Part shown: positions 1 through 11,320 of the stretch, piece by piece
Layout: the number at the start of each line of letters is the position of its first letter
How positions within the stretch are numbered: the first letter of the stretch is position 1
Assembly: GCF_022374935.2 (NCBI RefSeq)
Contig: NZ_CP092430.2
Coordinates: 2,666,001 to 2,730,000 of the forward strand
Length of the DNA: 64,000 nt
Origin: Mycolicibacter virginiensis
GTDB taxonomy: Bacteria; Actinomycetota; Actinomycetes; Mycobacteriales; Mycobacteriaceae
Direction: 5' to 3'
The notes under the pieces: generated by a model
The model's database searches: none
Seen by the model: only the letters and a program-made list of their open reading frames with translations
Told to the model about the DNA's origin: nothing
Position numbers and translations under genes: made by a program

Positions 1-752
1 CCGGCCCGCTACTGGTGGTGCTCTGGGTGTTCGGGATCCGATGGTTGGCGTCACCGGCCCAGCGTGAGCATCGTTGGACCTTGGTCGTGGTTGCGGTCGC
101 ATTGGTCATCTTCACCTGCGCTAGCGGCCGGCCCTACTACGCGGCCCCGGTGTTCGCAGTGCTGTTCGCGGCCGGAGCAGTACGTGTCGAGTCCGCTCGT
201 ACAGCCCGCTTGCATCTCAACGGAATGGGCGAGCATGGCTGGCCGCCGCTGCGCTGGACGGCCACTCTTGCGGCGTCGTTCGTGGGCGCCGTTCTGCTGT
301 GCCTGCCGGTGCTGCCGGTCTCGACGGCCCAGGCGTTGCGCTCGATCAACCCGTGGCTTGCCTCGACATACGGCTGGCCGCAGTTCACCAAACAGGTCGT
401 CGCCGCGGCTTCATCGCTGCCCGCACACGTTCCGATCTTCACCGGTTACTACACCGAAGCCGGCGCGTTGAGCATTCTGGGGCCAGCCGCCGACCTTCGC
501 CATCCGGTTTACAGCGCGCATAACAACTACGCCCTGTGGGGCCCGCCGAAGGGCCGCCCGGACACCGTGCTTTGCGTGGGCGACTTCCCGCGCAGTTACC
601 TACTTGAGTACTGGTCCGAAGTGACGGAATTGGCGCCGATCATCGCCGACGATGGCGAACACACCTGGGAAACCGATCGCACGATTTATCTGTGTCAGCA
701 GCCTCGCGGCACCTGGGCCGAAATGTGGCCATCCCTTAGCCATTTCCACTGA
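1..752 (+). CDS. Membrane glycosyltransferase, PMT/ArnT-like (C-terminal part, 5' end outside window)
   Basis: The reading frame is open from base 3 to the TGA at 750-752, so the start lies upstream. About 249 residues remain. Two hydrophobic stretches are visible (near the window start and around residue 90), and a GRPYYAAPVFAVLFAAGAV-type segment matches the inter-helix signature of dolichyl-phosphate-mannose mannosyltransferase/ArnT family proteins (PMT_2). The rest is a soluble, probably extracytoplasmic tail with conserved tryptophans and two cysteines. Such enzymes transfer sugars from a polyprenyl-phosphate donor at the outer face of the membrane. The catalytic N-terminal loop is not in the window, so substrate cannot be judged. 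It converges on whiA with 18 bases between stops. Confidence 0.6.
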   Translation, partial: GPLLVVLWVFGIRWLASPAQREHRWTLVVVAVALVIFTCASGRPYYAAPVFAVLFAAGAVRVESARTARLHLNGMGEHGWPPLRWTATLAASFVGAVLLCLPVLPVSTAQALRSINPWLASTYGWPQFTKQVVAAASSLPAHVPIFTGYYTEAGALSILGPAADLRHPVYSAHNNYALWGPPKGRPDTVLCVGDFPRSYLLEYWSEVTELAPIIADDGEHTWETDRTIYLCQQPRGTWAEMWPSLSHFH

Positions 753-770
753 CGGCTAACGCCGGACCCG

Positions 771-1754
771 CTAGGCGTCTTCGAGCAGCTCTGGGGTGAC
801 CGCCGACTCGGTGTCGGGAATGCCGTCCTGCTTGGCCTTGCGGTCGGCCATCGACAGCAGCCGCCGGATGCGTCCTGCCACCGCGTCTTTGGTCATCGGC
901 GGGTCAGCCAGCCGACCCAGCTCCTCCAGGGAAGCCTGCCGGTGCTCAACGCGCAGCTTGCCGGCCGAAGCCAGATGATCGGGCACGGTGTCGCCGAGGA
1001 TCGCCAGCGCCCGTTCCACCCGCGCCGCCGCCGCCACGGCCGCCCGCGCGGAGCGGCGCAGGTTGGCGTCGTCGAAGTTGGCCAGCCGGTTAGCGGTCGC
1101 CCGCACCTCGCGGCGGATCCGACGCTCTTCCCAGACCAGCCTGGTGTCTTGGGCACCCATACGGGTCAGCAGCGCCCCGATCGCCTCGCCGTCGCGCACC
1201 ACCACCCGGTCCGCGCCCCGCACCTCGCGGGCCTTGGCACTGACCCCGAGCCGGCGCGCCGCGCCGACCAGTGCCAGGGCGGCCTCCGGGCCCGGGCAGC
1301 CGATCTCCAGGGCCGACGAGCGGCCCGGCTCGGTCAGGGATCCGTGCGCCAAAAAGGCTCCCCGCCAGGCAGCTTCGGCGTCAGCGACACTGCCACCGAC
1401 AACTTGGGCTGGCAGGCCCCGCACCGGGCGCCCGCGCAGGTCCAACAGCCCGGTCTGACGGGCCAGAGCTTCACCGTCCTTCGTCACGCGCAGCACATAG
1501 CGGGTGCTCTTGCGCATCCCGCTGGCGGTGAGCACATGCACGATCGCGTTGTAGCCGTACAGGTCGAAGATGTCCTTGCGCAGCCGCCGCGCGATGACCC
1601 CCAGGTCCACCTCGGCTTCGACCACGACCCGACCGGCCACGATGTGCAGTCCGCCGGCGAAGCGCAGCAGCGCCGCGACCTCGGCGCGGCGTGCACTCAC
1701 CGAACTGACCACGAGACGGCTCAGCTCGTCCTTGACTTCGGCCGTCATCGCCAC
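771..1754 (-). CDS. whiA: Sporulation-type transcription regulator WhiA
   Basis: This 327-residue protein is a near-identical match to mycobacterial WhiA as I recall it. It has an N-terminal LAGLIDADG-like fold without nuclease function and a C-terminal helix-turn-helix region (about residues 265-300, [18 protein letters not shown]). In Streptomyces WhiA works with WhiB to switch on division genes; in mycobacteria the role is less defined. The chosen GTG start has an upstream GGGAGG with about nine bases spacing; an ATG two codons later is possible. The start overlaps the end of yvcK by ten bases, so it is the last gene of the uvrC-rapZ-yvcK-whiA operon and probably translationally coupled. 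Confidence 0.95.
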   Translation of the reverse strand: MAMTAEVKDELSRLVVSSVSARRAEVAALLRFAGGLHIVAGRVVVEAEVDLGVIARRLRKDIFDLYGYNAIVHVLTASGMRKSTRYVLRVTKDGEALARQTGLLDLRGRPVRGLPAQVVGGSVADAEAAWRGAFLAHGSLTEPGRSSALEIGCPGPEAALALVGAARRLGVSAKAREVRGADRVVVRDGEAIGALLTRMGAQDTRLVWEERRIRREVRATANRLANFDDANLRRSARAAVAAAARVERALAILGDTVPDHLASAGKLRVEHRQASLEELGRLADPPMTKDAVAGRIRRLLSMADRKAKQDGIPDTESAVTPELLEDA

Positions 1755-2824
1755 GACTTGTCACCTCCCGGCCCGAGCCCGCTCGGTCCACTCACGCCGG
1801 ATTGCCGGCCCCCGCCCTCGGCATGCGTCGCGACCGGTGTCGGAACGGTCAACGTCGATACGTCGATGCTCCGAACCCCGTCCAGCGCCGCCGCCAACTT
1901 TCCTGGGTCATGTAAAGGTGTACCAGGTCGCGCCACGTCCACGAACCGAACCTCGGCAGCGAACAACGTGGCGGCACGCCGCAGCTGCTCACGCTCGCGT
2001 TCGCTGGGCACCCGGCCTGCATCGATGATGATGTGGTCGACGGTGAAACCCGGCGCGTGCTGAGCCAATACGTGTAGGTGTCGCTCCACGGAGAATCCGG
2101 CGGTCTCCCCCGGTTCGGCCACCAGGTTGAGCACCAGGGCGCGTCGGGCCGTGGTGTTCTGCAGCGCCGAGGCCAGCCCTGGCACCAACAGGTGCGGGAT
2201 CACGCTGGTGAACCACGAGCCCGGGCCGAGCACCACCAGATCCGCGGACATGATGGCGTCCACCGCCTGGCGCGTGGCCGGCGGGTTGCCCGGCAACAGC
2301 CGCACCCGGCGCACCTTGCCCGGGGTGGTTGCGATGGCCACCTGGCCCCGAATCAGCCGGAACAGTCGAGGGTCGGCTTCCAACCCAGCCACGTCGGCTT
2401 CGATCTGCAGCGCTATCGGGCACATCGGCAGCACCCGCCCTTTGACTCCCAGCATCCGGCCGAGTTCGTCGAGCGCGGCCACCGGGTCGGCCAGCACTTC
2501 GTTCAGACCGGCCAGCAACAGATTGCCGATCGGGTGTCCGGCCAGGGCACCGGAGCCGCCGAAGCGGTGCTGCAAGATGGTCGCCCACAGCTGGCCCTTC
2601 GGGGTGTCTGAGGCCAGCGCCGCCAGCGCCATCCGTAGGTCACCGGGCGGCACCACGTCGAGCTCACCGCGCAGCCGACCCGACGAGCCGCCGTCGTCGG
2701 CAACGGTCACCACTGCGGTGACGTGTGGGGTCAGCCGGCGGGCAGCCGATAATGTCGCGTACAGGCCATGCCCACCACCGAGCGCGACGATGCTCGGATT
2801 GCCATGCGCGGGCTCAACGCTCAC
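1745..2824 (-). CDS. yvcK: YvcK/CofD-like gluconeogenesis and cell-wall factor
   Basis: This 359-residue protein belongs to the YvcK (CuvA in mycobacteria) family of the CofD-like fold. It shows GGGHGL at residues 16-21, [10 protein letters not shown] around residue 43, and PPGDLR shortly after, motifs that bind nucleotide sugars in this family. In Bacillus and Mycobacterium YvcK supports cell-wall synthesis and growth on gluconeogenic carbon. The GTG start has an AGGAGG ten bases upstream that lies inside a MIRU-like element, so the repeat provides the ribosome-binding site. It sits between rapZ and whiA, the usual order in Gram-positive bacteria. Confidence 0.95.
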   Translation of the reverse strand: MSVEPAHGNPSIVALGGGHGLYATLSAARRLTPHVTAVVTVADDGGSSGRLRGELDVVPPGDLRMALAALASDTPKGQLWATILQHRFGGSGALAGHPIGNLLLAGLNEVLADPVAALDELGRMLGVKGRVLPMCPIALQIEADVAGLEADPRLFRLIRGQVAIATTPGKVRRVRLLPGNPPATRQAVDAIMSADLVVLGPGSWFTSVIPHLLVPGLASALQNTTARRALVLNLVAEPGETAGFSVERHLHVLAQHAPGFTVDHIIIDAGRVPSEREREQLRRAATLFAAEVRFVDVARPGTPLHDPGKLAAALDGVRSIDVSTLTVPTPVATHAEGGGRQSGVSGPSGLGPGGDKSWR

Positions 2825-2914
2825 TGGCGCCGCTCCTCCTCATCGCTCCGCAAGCTCCGTCCCCCTCGCCGCTGCGCGGCCGAGGGCGCCCCCCTGCATC
2901 GTCGCCGGCGCAAC
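2825..2914 (-). repeat. MIRU-like interspersed repeat between rapZ and yvcK
   Basis: Read on the minus strand, the 90 bases between the rapZ stop and the yvcK GTG contain GGCGACGATGCAG, then GCGATGAGGAGGAG, then CGGCGCCA directly before the start. I recognise this as the mycobacterial interspersed repetitive unit pattern known from senX3-regX3. The element links two genes of one operon and carries the ribosome-binding site of the downstream gene. A second copy lies at 39097-39156. Confidence 0.8.
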
Positions 2915-3850
2915 TCATTCGCGGCCCAGATCCCGGTGCAGCACTCGCACCGACAGCTCGTCGTTGTCGTCCTCGGCATCCAGCAGCCGCGCCAACGCCT
3001 CGGCGATGGCCACACTGCGGTGTTTGCCGCCGGTGCACCCGATGGCCAGGGTCATGTACCGCTTTCCCTCTCGCCGATAGCCGCTCACGACCAGGGCCAA
3101 CAGCCGGTGGTAGCCCTCGAGGAACTCATCGGCGCCGGGCTGGCCCAGAACGTAGTCGCGTACCGCCGGATGCTGCCCGGTGTGCGGACGCAGTTCGTCG
3201 ACCCAATGCGGGTTGGGCAGGAAGCGCACGTCCATGACCATGTCGGCGTCCATCGGCAGGCCGTACTTAAAGCCGAAGGACTCCACCGTGATCGACGTGG
3301 GCGCGATGACCGCGTCGCCGCCGAACATCTCCTCGATGCTCTCCCGCAGCTCGCGCACGCTGAGCACCGAGGTGTCGATGACGAGATCAGCCACCGCACG
3401 CACCGGCGCCAGCATGATCCGTTCGGCCGCGATCCCCTCGGTGAGGGTCTGCTGGCCCTGCAGCGGGTGGCTGCGGCGGTTGTGCTCGTAACGCCGAATC
3501 AGTACGTCGTCGCTGGCCTCCATGAACAGCACGCGCGGATTGATGCCACGGGTGGCCAGTTCGGTGCGCACCGAGTCCAGATCGCCGGTGAAACCGGCCG
3601 AGCGCACATCCATCACGACTGCCAGCTGGGTGATTCGGGACCCCGCCGCCAGCCCCAGATCCACCATGCGGGTGATCAGGTCTGGAGGCAGGTTGTCGGC
3701 GACGTACCAACCCAGGTCCTCCAGGACCTTCGCCGCGGTTCCGCGCCCCGCCCCGGAGAGCCCGGTCACCAGGACCACATCGATACCGGCGCCGTCTCCG
3801 GGTCCGGCGACATCGCGCTCCCGTACGCCTTTCGGTGATTCCGTGGTCAT
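2915..3850 (-). CDS. rapZ: RNase adapter / nucleotide-binding protein RapZ
   Basis: This 311-residue protein has an N-terminal P-loop-like domain and the conserved C-terminal RapZ domain ending in HRDLGRE, with [13 protein letters not shown] near residue 275. In E. coli RapZ senses glucosamine-6-phosphate and directs RNase E to small RNAs; the mycobacterial role is unknown. The Walker A is GLSGAGRGT (residues 30-38), where the usual lysine is arginine; I recall the same in M. tuberculosis Rv1421. The ATG overlaps the uvrC stop (ATGA), so translation is coupled. Confidence 0.95.
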   Translation of the reverse strand: MTTESPKGVRERDVAGPGDGAGIDVVLVTGLSGAGRGTAAKVLEDLGWYVADNLPPDLITRMVDLGLAAGSRITQLAVVMDVRSAGFTGDLDSVRTELATRGINPRVLFMEASDDVLIRRYEHNRRSHPLQGQQTLTEGIAAERIMLAPVRAVADLVIDTSVLSVRELRESIEEMFGGDAVIAPTSITVESFGFKYGLPMDADMVMDVRFLPNPHWVDELRPHTGQHPAVRDYVLGQPGADEFLEGYHRLLALVVSGYRREGKRYMTLAIGCTGGKHRSVAIAEALARLLDAEDDNDELSVRVLHRDLGRE

Positions 3851-5805
3851 CCCGACATCCGTTGCTGTTCAGCGGCGCCCGCCGCGCCGTCGGCTCCCAG
3901 CGCCTCGAGGACAGCCGCGGCGGTCGCCGCGCCGATCCCCGGGATCGAGGTGAGCTCTTCGACGGTAGCCCCTTTCAGTCGTGCCACCGAACCGAAATGG
4001 GAGATCAGCACCTTGCGTCGATGCTCGCCCAGCCCGGGCACCGCGTCCAGCACCGACTCCGTCATCCGCTTGGACCGCTTGCTTCGGTGGTAGGTGATGG
4101 CGAACCGGTGCGCCTCGTCCCTGATCCGCTGCAACAGGTAGAGCCCTTCGCTCTGCCGGGGCAGGATGATCGGGTCCGGTTCGGACGGCACCCACACCTC
4201 CTCCAATCGTTTGGCCAGGCCGATGGTCGCGACGTCGGTGATGCCGAGCTCGGCCAGCACCGCGGCCGCGGCATTGACCTGCGGCGCACCGCCGTCCACC
4301 ACGTAGAGGTTGGGCGGATAGGCGAACTTACGCGATTTTCCTTCGGGAGCAAGGACTTCGGCATCCAGGTGCCGACGGAACCGGCGCCGCGTCACTTCGG
4401 CGATCGAGGCCACATCGTCGGAGCGTCCCTCCCCGGCGGCCTCCCGAATCGCGAAGTGACGGTAGTCCGACTTGCGGGGCAGGCCGTCCTCGAACACCAC
4501 CAGCGAACCGACGACGTCGGTGCCCTGCACGTGACTGATATCGACGCATTCGATGCGCAGCGGGGCGTCGGACAGGCCCAGGGATTCCTGAATATTCTGC
4601 AGCGCAGCGGATCTGGCCGTGAAATCCCCGGCCCGCTTCATCTTATGTTGTTGCAGTGCATCTTTGGCGTTGCGCTCGACCGTCTCGGCCAGCGCCCGCT
4701 TGTCGCCGCGCAGCGGGACCCGCAGCGAGACCCGCGAACCGCGCAGCTCAGAAAGCAAGCTGGTCAGCTCGTCGGCGTTGGCCGGCAGGCACGGCACCAG
4801 CACCTCGCGTGGCACCGGGTTGGTCGGCTCGTCGGCCGCGCCTTCCAGTTCGGCCTGGTCGCCGTAGAACTGGGTGACGAACTGCTCGACCAGCTGCCCC
4901 AGGGAGCTGTCGGCATCGCCGGGGTCGCCGGGCTTCTCGACGATCCAGCCGCGCTGCCCACGCACCCGGCCGCCGCGCACGTGAAACACCTGAACCGCCG
5001 CTTCCAGCTCGTCCTCGGCGAACGCCACCACGTCGGCGTCGGTCCCGTCGCCAAGCACCACGGCCTGCTTCTCCAGGGCGCGTTTCAGGGCGGCGACGTC
5101 GTCGCGCAGACGCGCGGCGCGTTCGAAGTCCAGTTCGTCGGAGGCAGCCAGCATCTGCTGCTCGAGACTGCGGACCAGCCGGTCGGTCTTGCCGGCCAGG
5201 AAGTCGCAGAAGTCGTCCACGATCCGCCGGTGTTCCTCGGCGCTGACCCGACCGACGCACGGCGCGGAGCACTTGCCGATGTAGCCGAGCAGGCAGGGCC
5301 GGCCGATCTGCTGGTGACGCTTGAAGACGCCCGCCGAGCAGGTGCGGGCCGGAAAGACCCGCAGCAGCAGGTCCAGGGTTTCGCGAATCGCCCAGGCATG
5401 CGAGTAGGGCCCGAAGTAGCGCACTCCCTTGCGGCGTGGCCCGCGGTAGACCATCAGCCGCGGGTACTCCTCGTTCAAGGTGACCGCCAACACGGGGTAG
5501 GTCTTGTCGTCGCGGTAGCGGACGTTGAACCGCGGGTCGAACTCTTTGATCCAGTTGTATTCCAGCTGGAGCGCCTCGACCTCGGTGTTGACCACCGTCC
5601 ACTCCACCTTGGCGGCGGTAGTCACCATCTGGCGAGTCCGCGGGTGCAGGCCGGCGATGTCGGCGAAGTAGGACGTCAGCCGTGACCGCAGGCTTTTCGC
5701 CTTGCCCACGTAGATGACCCGGCCGTGCGGGTCGACGAACCGGTAGACGCCGGGCGCGACGGGGATTGACCCGGGCGCCGGACGATAGGTCGCGGGGTCT
5801 GCCAC
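3847..5805 (-). CDS. uvrC: Excinuclease ABC subunit C
   Basis: UvrC makes both incisions in nucleotide excision repair after UvrAB finds damage. The 652-residue protein has the N-terminal GIY-YIG nuclease (GVYRF then IYVGKAKSL, about residues 17-40), a UVR motif for UvrB contact (about residues 205-240), the RNase H-like domain with CVDISHVQG, and two C-terminal helix-hairpin-helix motifs ([18 protein letters not shown]). A longer frame runs upstream to 5874, but that part lies in a repeat; the GTG at 5805 gives the family N-terminus ([15 protein letters not shown]). It is first in the uvrC-rapZ-yvcK-whiA operon. Confidence 0.96.
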   Translation of the reverse strand: MADPATYRPAPGSIPVAPGVYRFVDPHGRVIYVGKAKSLRSRLTSYFADIAGLHPRTRQMVTTAAKVEWTVVNTEVEALQLEYNWIKEFDPRFNVRYRDDKTYPVLAVTLNEEYPRLMVYRGPRRKGVRYFGPYSHAWAIRETLDLLLRVFPARTCSAGVFKRHQQIGRPCLLGYIGKCSAPCVGRVSAEEHRRIVDDFCDFLAGKTDRLVRSLEQQMLAASDELDFERAARLRDDVAALKRALEKQAVVLGDGTDADVVAFAEDELEAAVQVFHVRGGRVRGQRGWIVEKPGDPGDADSSLGQLVEQFVTQFYGDQAELEGAADEPTNPVPREVLVPCLPANADELTSLLSELRGSRVSLRVPLRGDKRALAETVERNAKDALQQHKMKRAGDFTARSAALQNIQESLGLSDAPLRIECVDISHVQGTDVVGSLVVFEDGLPRKSDYRHFAIREAAGEGRSDDVASIAEVTRRRFRRHLDAEVLAPEGKSRKFAYPPNLYVVDGGAPQVNAAAAVLAELGITDVATIGLAKRLEEVWVPSEPDPIILPRQSEGLYLLQRIRDEAHRFAITYHRSKRSKRMTESVLDAVPGLGEHRRKVLISHFGSVARLKGATVEELTSIPGIGAATAAAVLEALGADGAAGAAEQQRMSG

Positions 5806-5820
5806 GGCTACCAGGCTAGC

Positions 5821-5915
5821 GACGATCGCAAGCGCGACGGAGTCGGGCGAAGCGGGTCGTCGCCACAGGGTCACGACGATCGCAAGCGCGACGGAGTCGG
5901 GCGAAGCGGGTCGTC
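5821..5915. repeat. Tandem pair of a 41-bp intergenic repeat (family A)
   Basis: Two identical 41-base copies lie at 5821-5861 and 5875-5915, starting GACGATCGCAAGCGCGACGG and ending AAGCGGGTCGTC, 54 bases apart. They fill the space between uvrC and the PH-like gene. The same core with an insertion recurs at 8876-9021, also upstream of a leftward gene and also preceded by CAGGCTAGC. Confidence 0.85.
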
Positions 5916-5919
5916 TCCA

Positions 5920-6878
<959 letters not shown>

Positions 6879-8156
6879 CTACAGCGCCCCGCCGAACTCG
6901 TCCGGCAACTGCGCGGAGTCGTCGAAGTCCTCCAGGCCGGTCAGTTCATGGCCCATCCGGTCACGCTTGGTCAGCAGGTAGCGGATGTTCTCCGAGTTGG
7001 CCCGCACCGGCAGTGGCACCCGCTCGATGATGTGCAGGCCGTAGCCGTCCAGCCCGACGCGCTTGGCTGGGTTGTTGGTGAGCAACCGCATCGAACGAAC
7101 ACCGAGGTCCGAGAGGATCTGGGCCCCGATTCCGTAGTCACGGGCGTCGGCCGGCAAGCCCAGTTTGAGGTTGGCGTCGACGGTGTCGTCGCCGGCGTCC
7201 TGCAGCTGGTAGGCCTGCAGTTTGTGCAGCAGCCCGATGCCTCGGCCCTCGTGGCCACGCATGTAGAGCACCACCCCGCGGCCCTCCTGCGCGACCATCG
7301 CCAGCGCCGCATCCAGTTGCGGGCCACAGTCACAGCGCCGGGAGCCGAAAACATCGCCGGTCAGGCACTCCGAGTGCACGCGAACGAGCACATCATCGCC
7401 GTCGTTGTTCGGCCCGGCGATCTCGCCGCGGACCAGCGCGACATGCTCGACGTCCTCGTAGATGCTGGTGTAGCCGACCGCCCGGAACTCGCCGTGGCGG
7501 GTCGGGATGCGGGCTTCAGCGACCCGTTCGATGTGCTTTTCGTGCTTGCGACGCCACTCGATCATGTCGGCGATGGAGATCAGGGCCAGGCCGTGCTCGT
7601 CGGCGAAGACTCGCAGCTCTTCGGTCTGGGCCATCGCGCCCTCGTCCTTTTGGCTGACGATCTCGCAGATCGCGCCGGCGGGCTGCAGGCCGGCCATCCG
7701 GGCCAGGTCGACCGCGGCCTCGGTGTGGCCCGGCCGCCGCAGTACCCCGCCGTCCTTGGCGCGCAGCGGCACCACGTGACCGGGGCGGGTGAAGTCGTCG
7801 GCGACACTGCCCGGGTCTGCGAGCAGACGCATTGTGGTGGCCCGGTCAGACGCCGAAATCCCGGTTCCGACATTGTTTTTCGCGTCGACGGTGACGGTGT
7901 AGGCAGTGCCATGCTTGTCCTGGTTCACCGCATACATCGGCAGCAGGCCCAGCCGGTCGCAGATGGCGCCGTCCAGGGGCACACACAGATATCCGGAGGT
8001 GTAGCGCACCATGAACGCCACCAGTTCGGGGGTGGCCTTCTCGGCGGCGAAGATCAGATCGCCTTCATTCTCGCGGTCTTCGTCGTCGATGACGACGACG
8101 GCCTTGCCGGCCGCAATGTCGGCAACCGCCCGCTCGACGGTGTCCAACTTCGTCAT
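6879..8156 (-). CDS. ribBA: Bifunctional DHBP synthase / GTP cyclohydrolase II
   Basis: This fused enzyme supplies both riboflavin precursors: the N-terminal half makes dihydroxybutanone phosphate from ribulose 5-phosphate, and the C-terminal half opens GTP. The N-terminal domain shows [10 protein letters not shown] and the [10 protein letters not shown] loop; the cyclohydrolase domain has the zinc site [14 protein letters not shown] and RGHEGRGIG. The ATG at 8156 gives 425 residues, exactly the M. tuberculosis RibA2 length, and has AAGGTGG just upstream; longer frames to 8225 are unlikely. It leads ribH and the PH-like gene. Confidence 0.97.
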   Translation of the reverse strand: MTKLDTVERAVADIAAGKAVVVIDDEDRENEGDLIFAAEKATPELVAFMVRYTSGYLCVPLDGAICDRLGLLPMYAVNQDKHGTAYTVTVDAKNNVGTGISASDRATTMRLLADPGSVADDFTRPGHVVPLRAKDGGVLRRPGHTEAAVDLARMAGLQPAGAICEIVSQKDEGAMAQTEELRVFADEHGLALISIADMIEWRRKHEKHIERVAEARIPTRHGEFRAVGYTSIYEDVEHVALVRGEIAGPNNDGDDVLVRVHSECLTGDVFGSRRCDCGPQLDAALAMVAQEGRGVVLYMRGHEGRGIGLLHKLQAYQLQDAGDDTVDANLKLGLPADARDYGIGAQILSDLGVRSMRLLTNNPAKRVGLDGYGLHIIERVPLPVRANSENIRYLLTKRDRMGHELTGLEDFDDSAQLPDEFGGAL

Positions 8157-8252
8157 CTGTGCCACCTTGGTTTCGCCGTCGGAAAGCGCCCCGTCGGCGC
8201 AACCCGCCCATCCAGTATGAACCACCCCAGACCCAGGGTTTGCCCCGTGGAC

Positions 8253-8861
8253 TCATTCCGTGGGCTTTGTCACCAGTCTCTCGACGTACTTGGCGATCAC
8301 GTCCACCTCGAGATTGACCACCGTGCCGACCGGCGCCCGGCCCAGGGTGGTCAGTTCCAGGGTGGTCGGAATCAGCGAGACTTCAAAGAAGTCGTCGGGA
8401 TCAGCACCTAGTCCGGAGACCGTCAGCGAGGTTCCGTCCACGGTGATCGAGCCCTTCTCCACCACGTAGCGTGCCAGCGACGCCGGCAGCCCGATCCGCA
8501 CCACTTCCCAGTGCTGTCCGGGGGTGCGGGACAGCACCCGCCCGGTGCCGTCGACGTGGCCCTGCACGATGTGGCCGCCCAGCCTGCTGTTCAGAGCGGC
8601 CGCACGTTCCAGGTTCACCGGGCTTCCGACCTGCAACGATCCCAGGCTGGACCGCTCCAGCGTCTCGCGCATCACGTCGGCGCTGAACCGGCCGCCAGGC
8701 TGCACATCGACGACGGTCAGGCACACGCCGTTGACGGCGATCGAGTCGCCGTGGCGCGCGTCGGAGGTGACAGTGGGGCCCTGGATGACCAGGCGCGCAG
8801 CGTCGGCGAGGTCCTCGCGGCCGACCAACTCGCCCAGCTCCTCGACGATTCCGGTGAACAT
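8253..8861 (-). CDS. ribC: Riboflavin synthase alpha subunit
   Basis: Riboflavin synthase dismutates two lumazine molecules to riboflavin. The 202-residue protein contains the usual duplicated barrel: MFTGIVEELG at the start, the N-lobe signature SIAVNGVCLTV, and the C-lobe match SITVDGTSLTVSG. I placed the start at the ATG for the conserved MFTGIVEE, one codon after a GTG. It lies 96 bases upstream of ribBA on the same strand. In M. tuberculosis I recall two extra genes (Rv1413, Rv1414) in this gap; they are absent here. No FMN riboswitch core was found around it. Confidence 0.95.
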   Translation of the reverse strand: MFTGIVEELGELVGREDLADAARLVIQGPTVTSDARHGDSIAVNGVCLTVVDVQPGGRFSADVMRETLERSSLGSLQVGSPVNLERAAALNSRLGGHIVQGHVDGTGRVLSRTPGQHWEVVRIGLPASLARYVVEKGSITVDGTSLTVSGLGADPDDFFEVSLIPTTLELTTLGRAPVGTVVNLEVDVIAKYVERLVTKPTE

Positions 8862-8875
8862 CACAACAGGCTAGC

Positions 8876-9021
8876 GACGATCGCCAGTGCGACGAAGTCG
8901 GGCGCTGGGGGCACCTCCCGCTTGCGGGGGACGGGTCGGCGCCACAGTGCCAAGACGATCGCCAGCGCGACGAAGTCGGGCGCTGGGGGCACCTCCCGCT
9001 TGCGGGGGACGGGTCGGCGCC
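8876..9021. repeat. Tandem pair of a 68-bp intergenic repeat (family A with hairpin insert)
   Basis: Two 68-base copies with one mismatch lie at 8876-8943 and 8954-9021 (period 78). They share the GACGATCGC-AG-GCGACG-AGTCGGGCG core with the 5821-5915 pair but carry an insert containing CCCGCTTGCGGG, a potential hairpin. They occupy the divergent space between ribC and lprG, and the second copy ends about 45 bases before the lprG promoter. Confidence 0.8.
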
Positions 9022-9066
9022 GTCGAACAATGTCCCTGCTGCCCTACCTCGACCCGGCGGCCTCTA

Positions 9067-9079
9067 TACGATGTCCCCC
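9067..9079 (+). promoter_or_regulatory. Predicted -10 element for a leaderless lprG transcript
   Basis: TACGAT at 9067-9072 fits the mycobacterial -10 (TANNNT) and is followed by seven bases (GTCCCCC) before the ATG at 9080. Transcription would then start on the ATG itself. This arrangement decides the start codon in favour of 9080 rather than the ATG at 9071, which overlaps the -10. Confidence 0.55.
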
Positions 9080-9769
9080 ATGCGCAGACTTCTCATCGCC
9101 CTGGCCACCGCGACCACCGCCGCCGCGCTGTTCGCGGGCTGTTCTTCCAAGGATGCCGGCGGACCGTTGCCGGACGCGACGACGCTGGTCAAGGAATCGG
9201 CCACCACCACCGCCAACCTCAAGAGCGCCCACCTGGCACTCTCGGTGACCGGCCAGATCAAGAACCTGCCGGTCAAGACCCTTGAGGGTGACCTGACCAC
9301 CCAGCCGACCACCGCAGCCAAGGGCAGCGCGACCATCATGATGCTGGGCTCGGATGTCGACGCCAAGTTCGTCGTGATCGATGGCGACCTCTACGCGGCG
9401 ATCACCGGTGATGACTACGACAACTACGGCTCCGCCGACAAGATCTACGACGTTGCCGCGATTCTGAGCCCGGAGAAGGGCTTGGCCAACATGCTGTCCA
9501 ACCTGACGGACGCGAAGGCCGCCGGCCGCGACACCATCAATGGCCAGAAGGCCGTCCGGGTCACCGGCAACGCGCCCGCCGACGCCGTGAACTCTCTGGC
9601 GCCGCAGCTCAAGGCCACCGCCCCGACGCCGGCCACGGTCTGGATCCAGGAGGACGGTGACCACCAGCTGGTTCAGGCCCAGCTCAACCCCAGCGCGGGC
9701 AACGCCATCCAGATGACCCTGTCGAACTGGAATGCTGCCGTCACGATTGAGAAGCCGGCGGGAGCGTAA
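9080..9769 (+). CDS. lprG: Lipoprotein LprG (lipid carrier)
   Basis: LprG binds triacylated glycolipids and triacylglycerol in the periplasm and hands them on with the P55 pump. The 229-residue protein has a lipoprotein signal peptide with lipobox LFAGC (Cys21) and the LppX_LprAFG fold; segments such as [21 protein letters not shown] and [14 protein letters not shown] match M. tuberculosis LprG closely. An ATG nine bases upstream is possible but overlaps the promoter. The TAA stop overlaps the ATG of the P55 gene (TAATG), so the pair is coupled, as in Rv1411c-Rv1410c. Confidence 0.93.
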   Translation: MRRLLIALATATTAAALFAGCSSKDAGGPLPDATTLVKESATTTANLKSAHLALSVTGQIKNLPVKTLEGDLTTQPTTAAKGSATIMMLGSDVDAKFVVIDGDLYAAITGDDYDNYGSADKIYDVAAILSPEKGLANMLSNLTDAKAAGRDTINGQKAVRVTGNAPADAVNSLAPQLKATAPTPATVWIQEDGDHQLVQAQLNPSAGNAIQMTLSNWNAAVTIEKPAGA

Positions 9770-11307
9770 TGCGGGTCAACCGCACGCTGGCAATCAGCGC
9801 GGGTAGCCTCGCCGTTCTGCTCGGGGCACTCGACACCTATGTCGTGGTCACGATCATGCGCGACATCATGGCTCCGCAGCCGGCGGGTGTGGGCATCCCG
9901 ATCAACAAGATCCAGCAGCTGACGCCGATCATCACCTGTTACCTGCTCGGCTACATCGCAGCGATGCCGCTGCTGGGCCGGGCTTCTGACCGGTTCGGCC
10001 GCAAGCTGTTGCTGCAAGTCAGCCTGGCCACCTTCGCCATCGGATCGGTGGTGACGGCACTGTCGACCGACCTGTCGATGCTGGTGGTCGGCCGCACCAT
10101 CCAGGGCGTCGCGGCCGGGGCGCTGTTGCCGGTGACGTTCGCTCTCGGTGCCGACCTGTGGGCGCAACGCCGCCGGTCGGCGGTGTTGGGCTGGATCGCC
10201 GGCGCCCAGGAACTGGGCAGTGTGCTGGGTCCGCTGTACGGCATCTTCATCGTCTGGGCGCTGACCAGCTGGCGAGACGTGTTCTGGATCAACGTGCCGC
10301 TGACCGTGCTGGCCATGGTGTTGATCCACTTCAGTCTGCCCCCGCAGTCCACGGACGGCCCCCGAGAGCGTGTCGATGTGGTCGGCGGTCTGCTGCTGGC
10401 GGTGATCCTGGGTCTGCTGACGATCGGCCTGTACAACCCCGACCCCAGCGCCAAGCAGGCGCTGCCCGACCACGGTACGGCGTACCTGTTGGTTGCGGCG
10501 ATCGCGCTGGTGGCGTTCGTGGTCTGGGAGATCAAATCGCCGACGAAGCTGCTCGACCCGGCCGGCGCCCGGATTGGTCCGTTTCTGGCCGCGTTGGGTT
10601 CCTCGCTCTGCGCCGGCGCCGCGCTCATGGTCACCCTGGTTGACGTCGAACTGTTCGGCCAGGGCGTGCTCGGCAAGACCCAGAACGAGGCGGCGATGCT
10701 GCTGCTGTGGTTCCTGGCCGCACTGCCCGTCGGTGCCGTGGTGGGCGGGGCGATAGCCACCGCGGTCGGTGACCGACTGGTCACGTTCGTCGGGCTGCTC
10801 ATCGCCGCCGGGGGCTACTGGCTGATCTCGAAGTGGCCGGTCGACCTGATGGCCTACCACCACGATGTCCTGGGCCTCAGCCTTCCGGCGGCACACACCG
10901 ACCAGGTGCTGGCCGGTTTCGGCTTGGGCCTGGTGATCGGCCCGCTGACCTCAGCGGTGATGCGCGTGGTGCCGCCGAGGGAGCACGGTATCGCCGCGGC
11001 GGGTGTGGTGGTGGCCCGAATGACGGGGATGCTGATCGGCATGGCCGCCCTGTCGGCGTGGGGCCTTTACCGGTTCAACCAGATCCTGGCCGGCCTGCCC
11101 AAGATGCCCGGCGGCAGCTTGGCCGAGAAGATGGCCGGAACTGCGGCCAACTCCAAGCTGGCCTTCGCCATGATGTACGGCGAGATCTTCGCGATCACCG
11201 CCATCATCTGTGTGGTGGGCGCGGTGCTCGGATTGTTCATCGGCAGCAACGACGTACACGCCGAAGATCCGGAAGTGCCCGAGCCGGAGGCCGCCATCTC
11301 ACGGTGA
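9769..11307 (+). CDS. P55-like MFS lipid/drug efflux transporter
   Basis: This 512-residue protein is the P55 (Rv1410c) counterpart, a 14-helix DHA2-type major facilitator. Motif A is seen as [12 protein letters not shown] near residue 64, and hydrophobic segments continue to residue 490. With LprG it exports triacylglycerol-type lipids and affects drug tolerance in M. tuberculosis. Its start overlaps the lprG stop. It ends 13 bases from the convergent ribD stop and no clear terminator separates them. Confidence 0.93.
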   Translation: MRVNRTLAISAGSLAVLLGALDTYVVVTIMRDIMAPQPAGVGIPINKIQQLTPIITCYLLGYIAAMPLLGRASDRFGRKLLLQVSLATFAIGSVVTALSTDLSMLVVGRTIQGVAAGALLPVTFALGADLWAQRRRSAVLGWIAGAQELGSVLGPLYGIFIVWALTSWRDVFWINVPLTVLAMVLIHFSLPPQSTDGPRERVDVVGGLLLAVILGLLTIGLYNPDPSAKQALPDHGTAYLLVAAIALVAFVVWEIKSPTKLLDPAGARIGPFLAALGSSLCAGAALMVTLVDVELFGQGVLGKTQNEAAMLLLWFLAALPVGAVVGGAIATAVGDRLVTFVGLLIAAGGYWLISKWPVDLMAYHHDVLGLSLPAAHTDQVLAGFGLGLVIGPLTSAVMRVVPPREHGIAAAGVVVARMTGMLIGMAALSAWGLYRFNQILAGLPKMPGGSLAEKMAGTAANSKLAFAMMYGEIFAITAIICVVGAVLGLFIGSNDVHAEDPEVPEPEAAISR

Positions 11308-11320
11308 GCGGTGCCAGGCG

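Noticed and set aside
942..2063. Long rightward open frames opposite whiA and yvcK, and similar ones opposite uvrC, ribBA, priA, carB, pyrC and metK
   Set aside because: They follow from high GC and third-position bias of the real genes on the other strand; no domain resemblance or start signals.
8157..8252. Possible FMN riboswitch upstream of ribBA
   Set aside because: The conserved RFN core (GGGGUGAAAUUCCC-like) is absent here and upstream of ribC.
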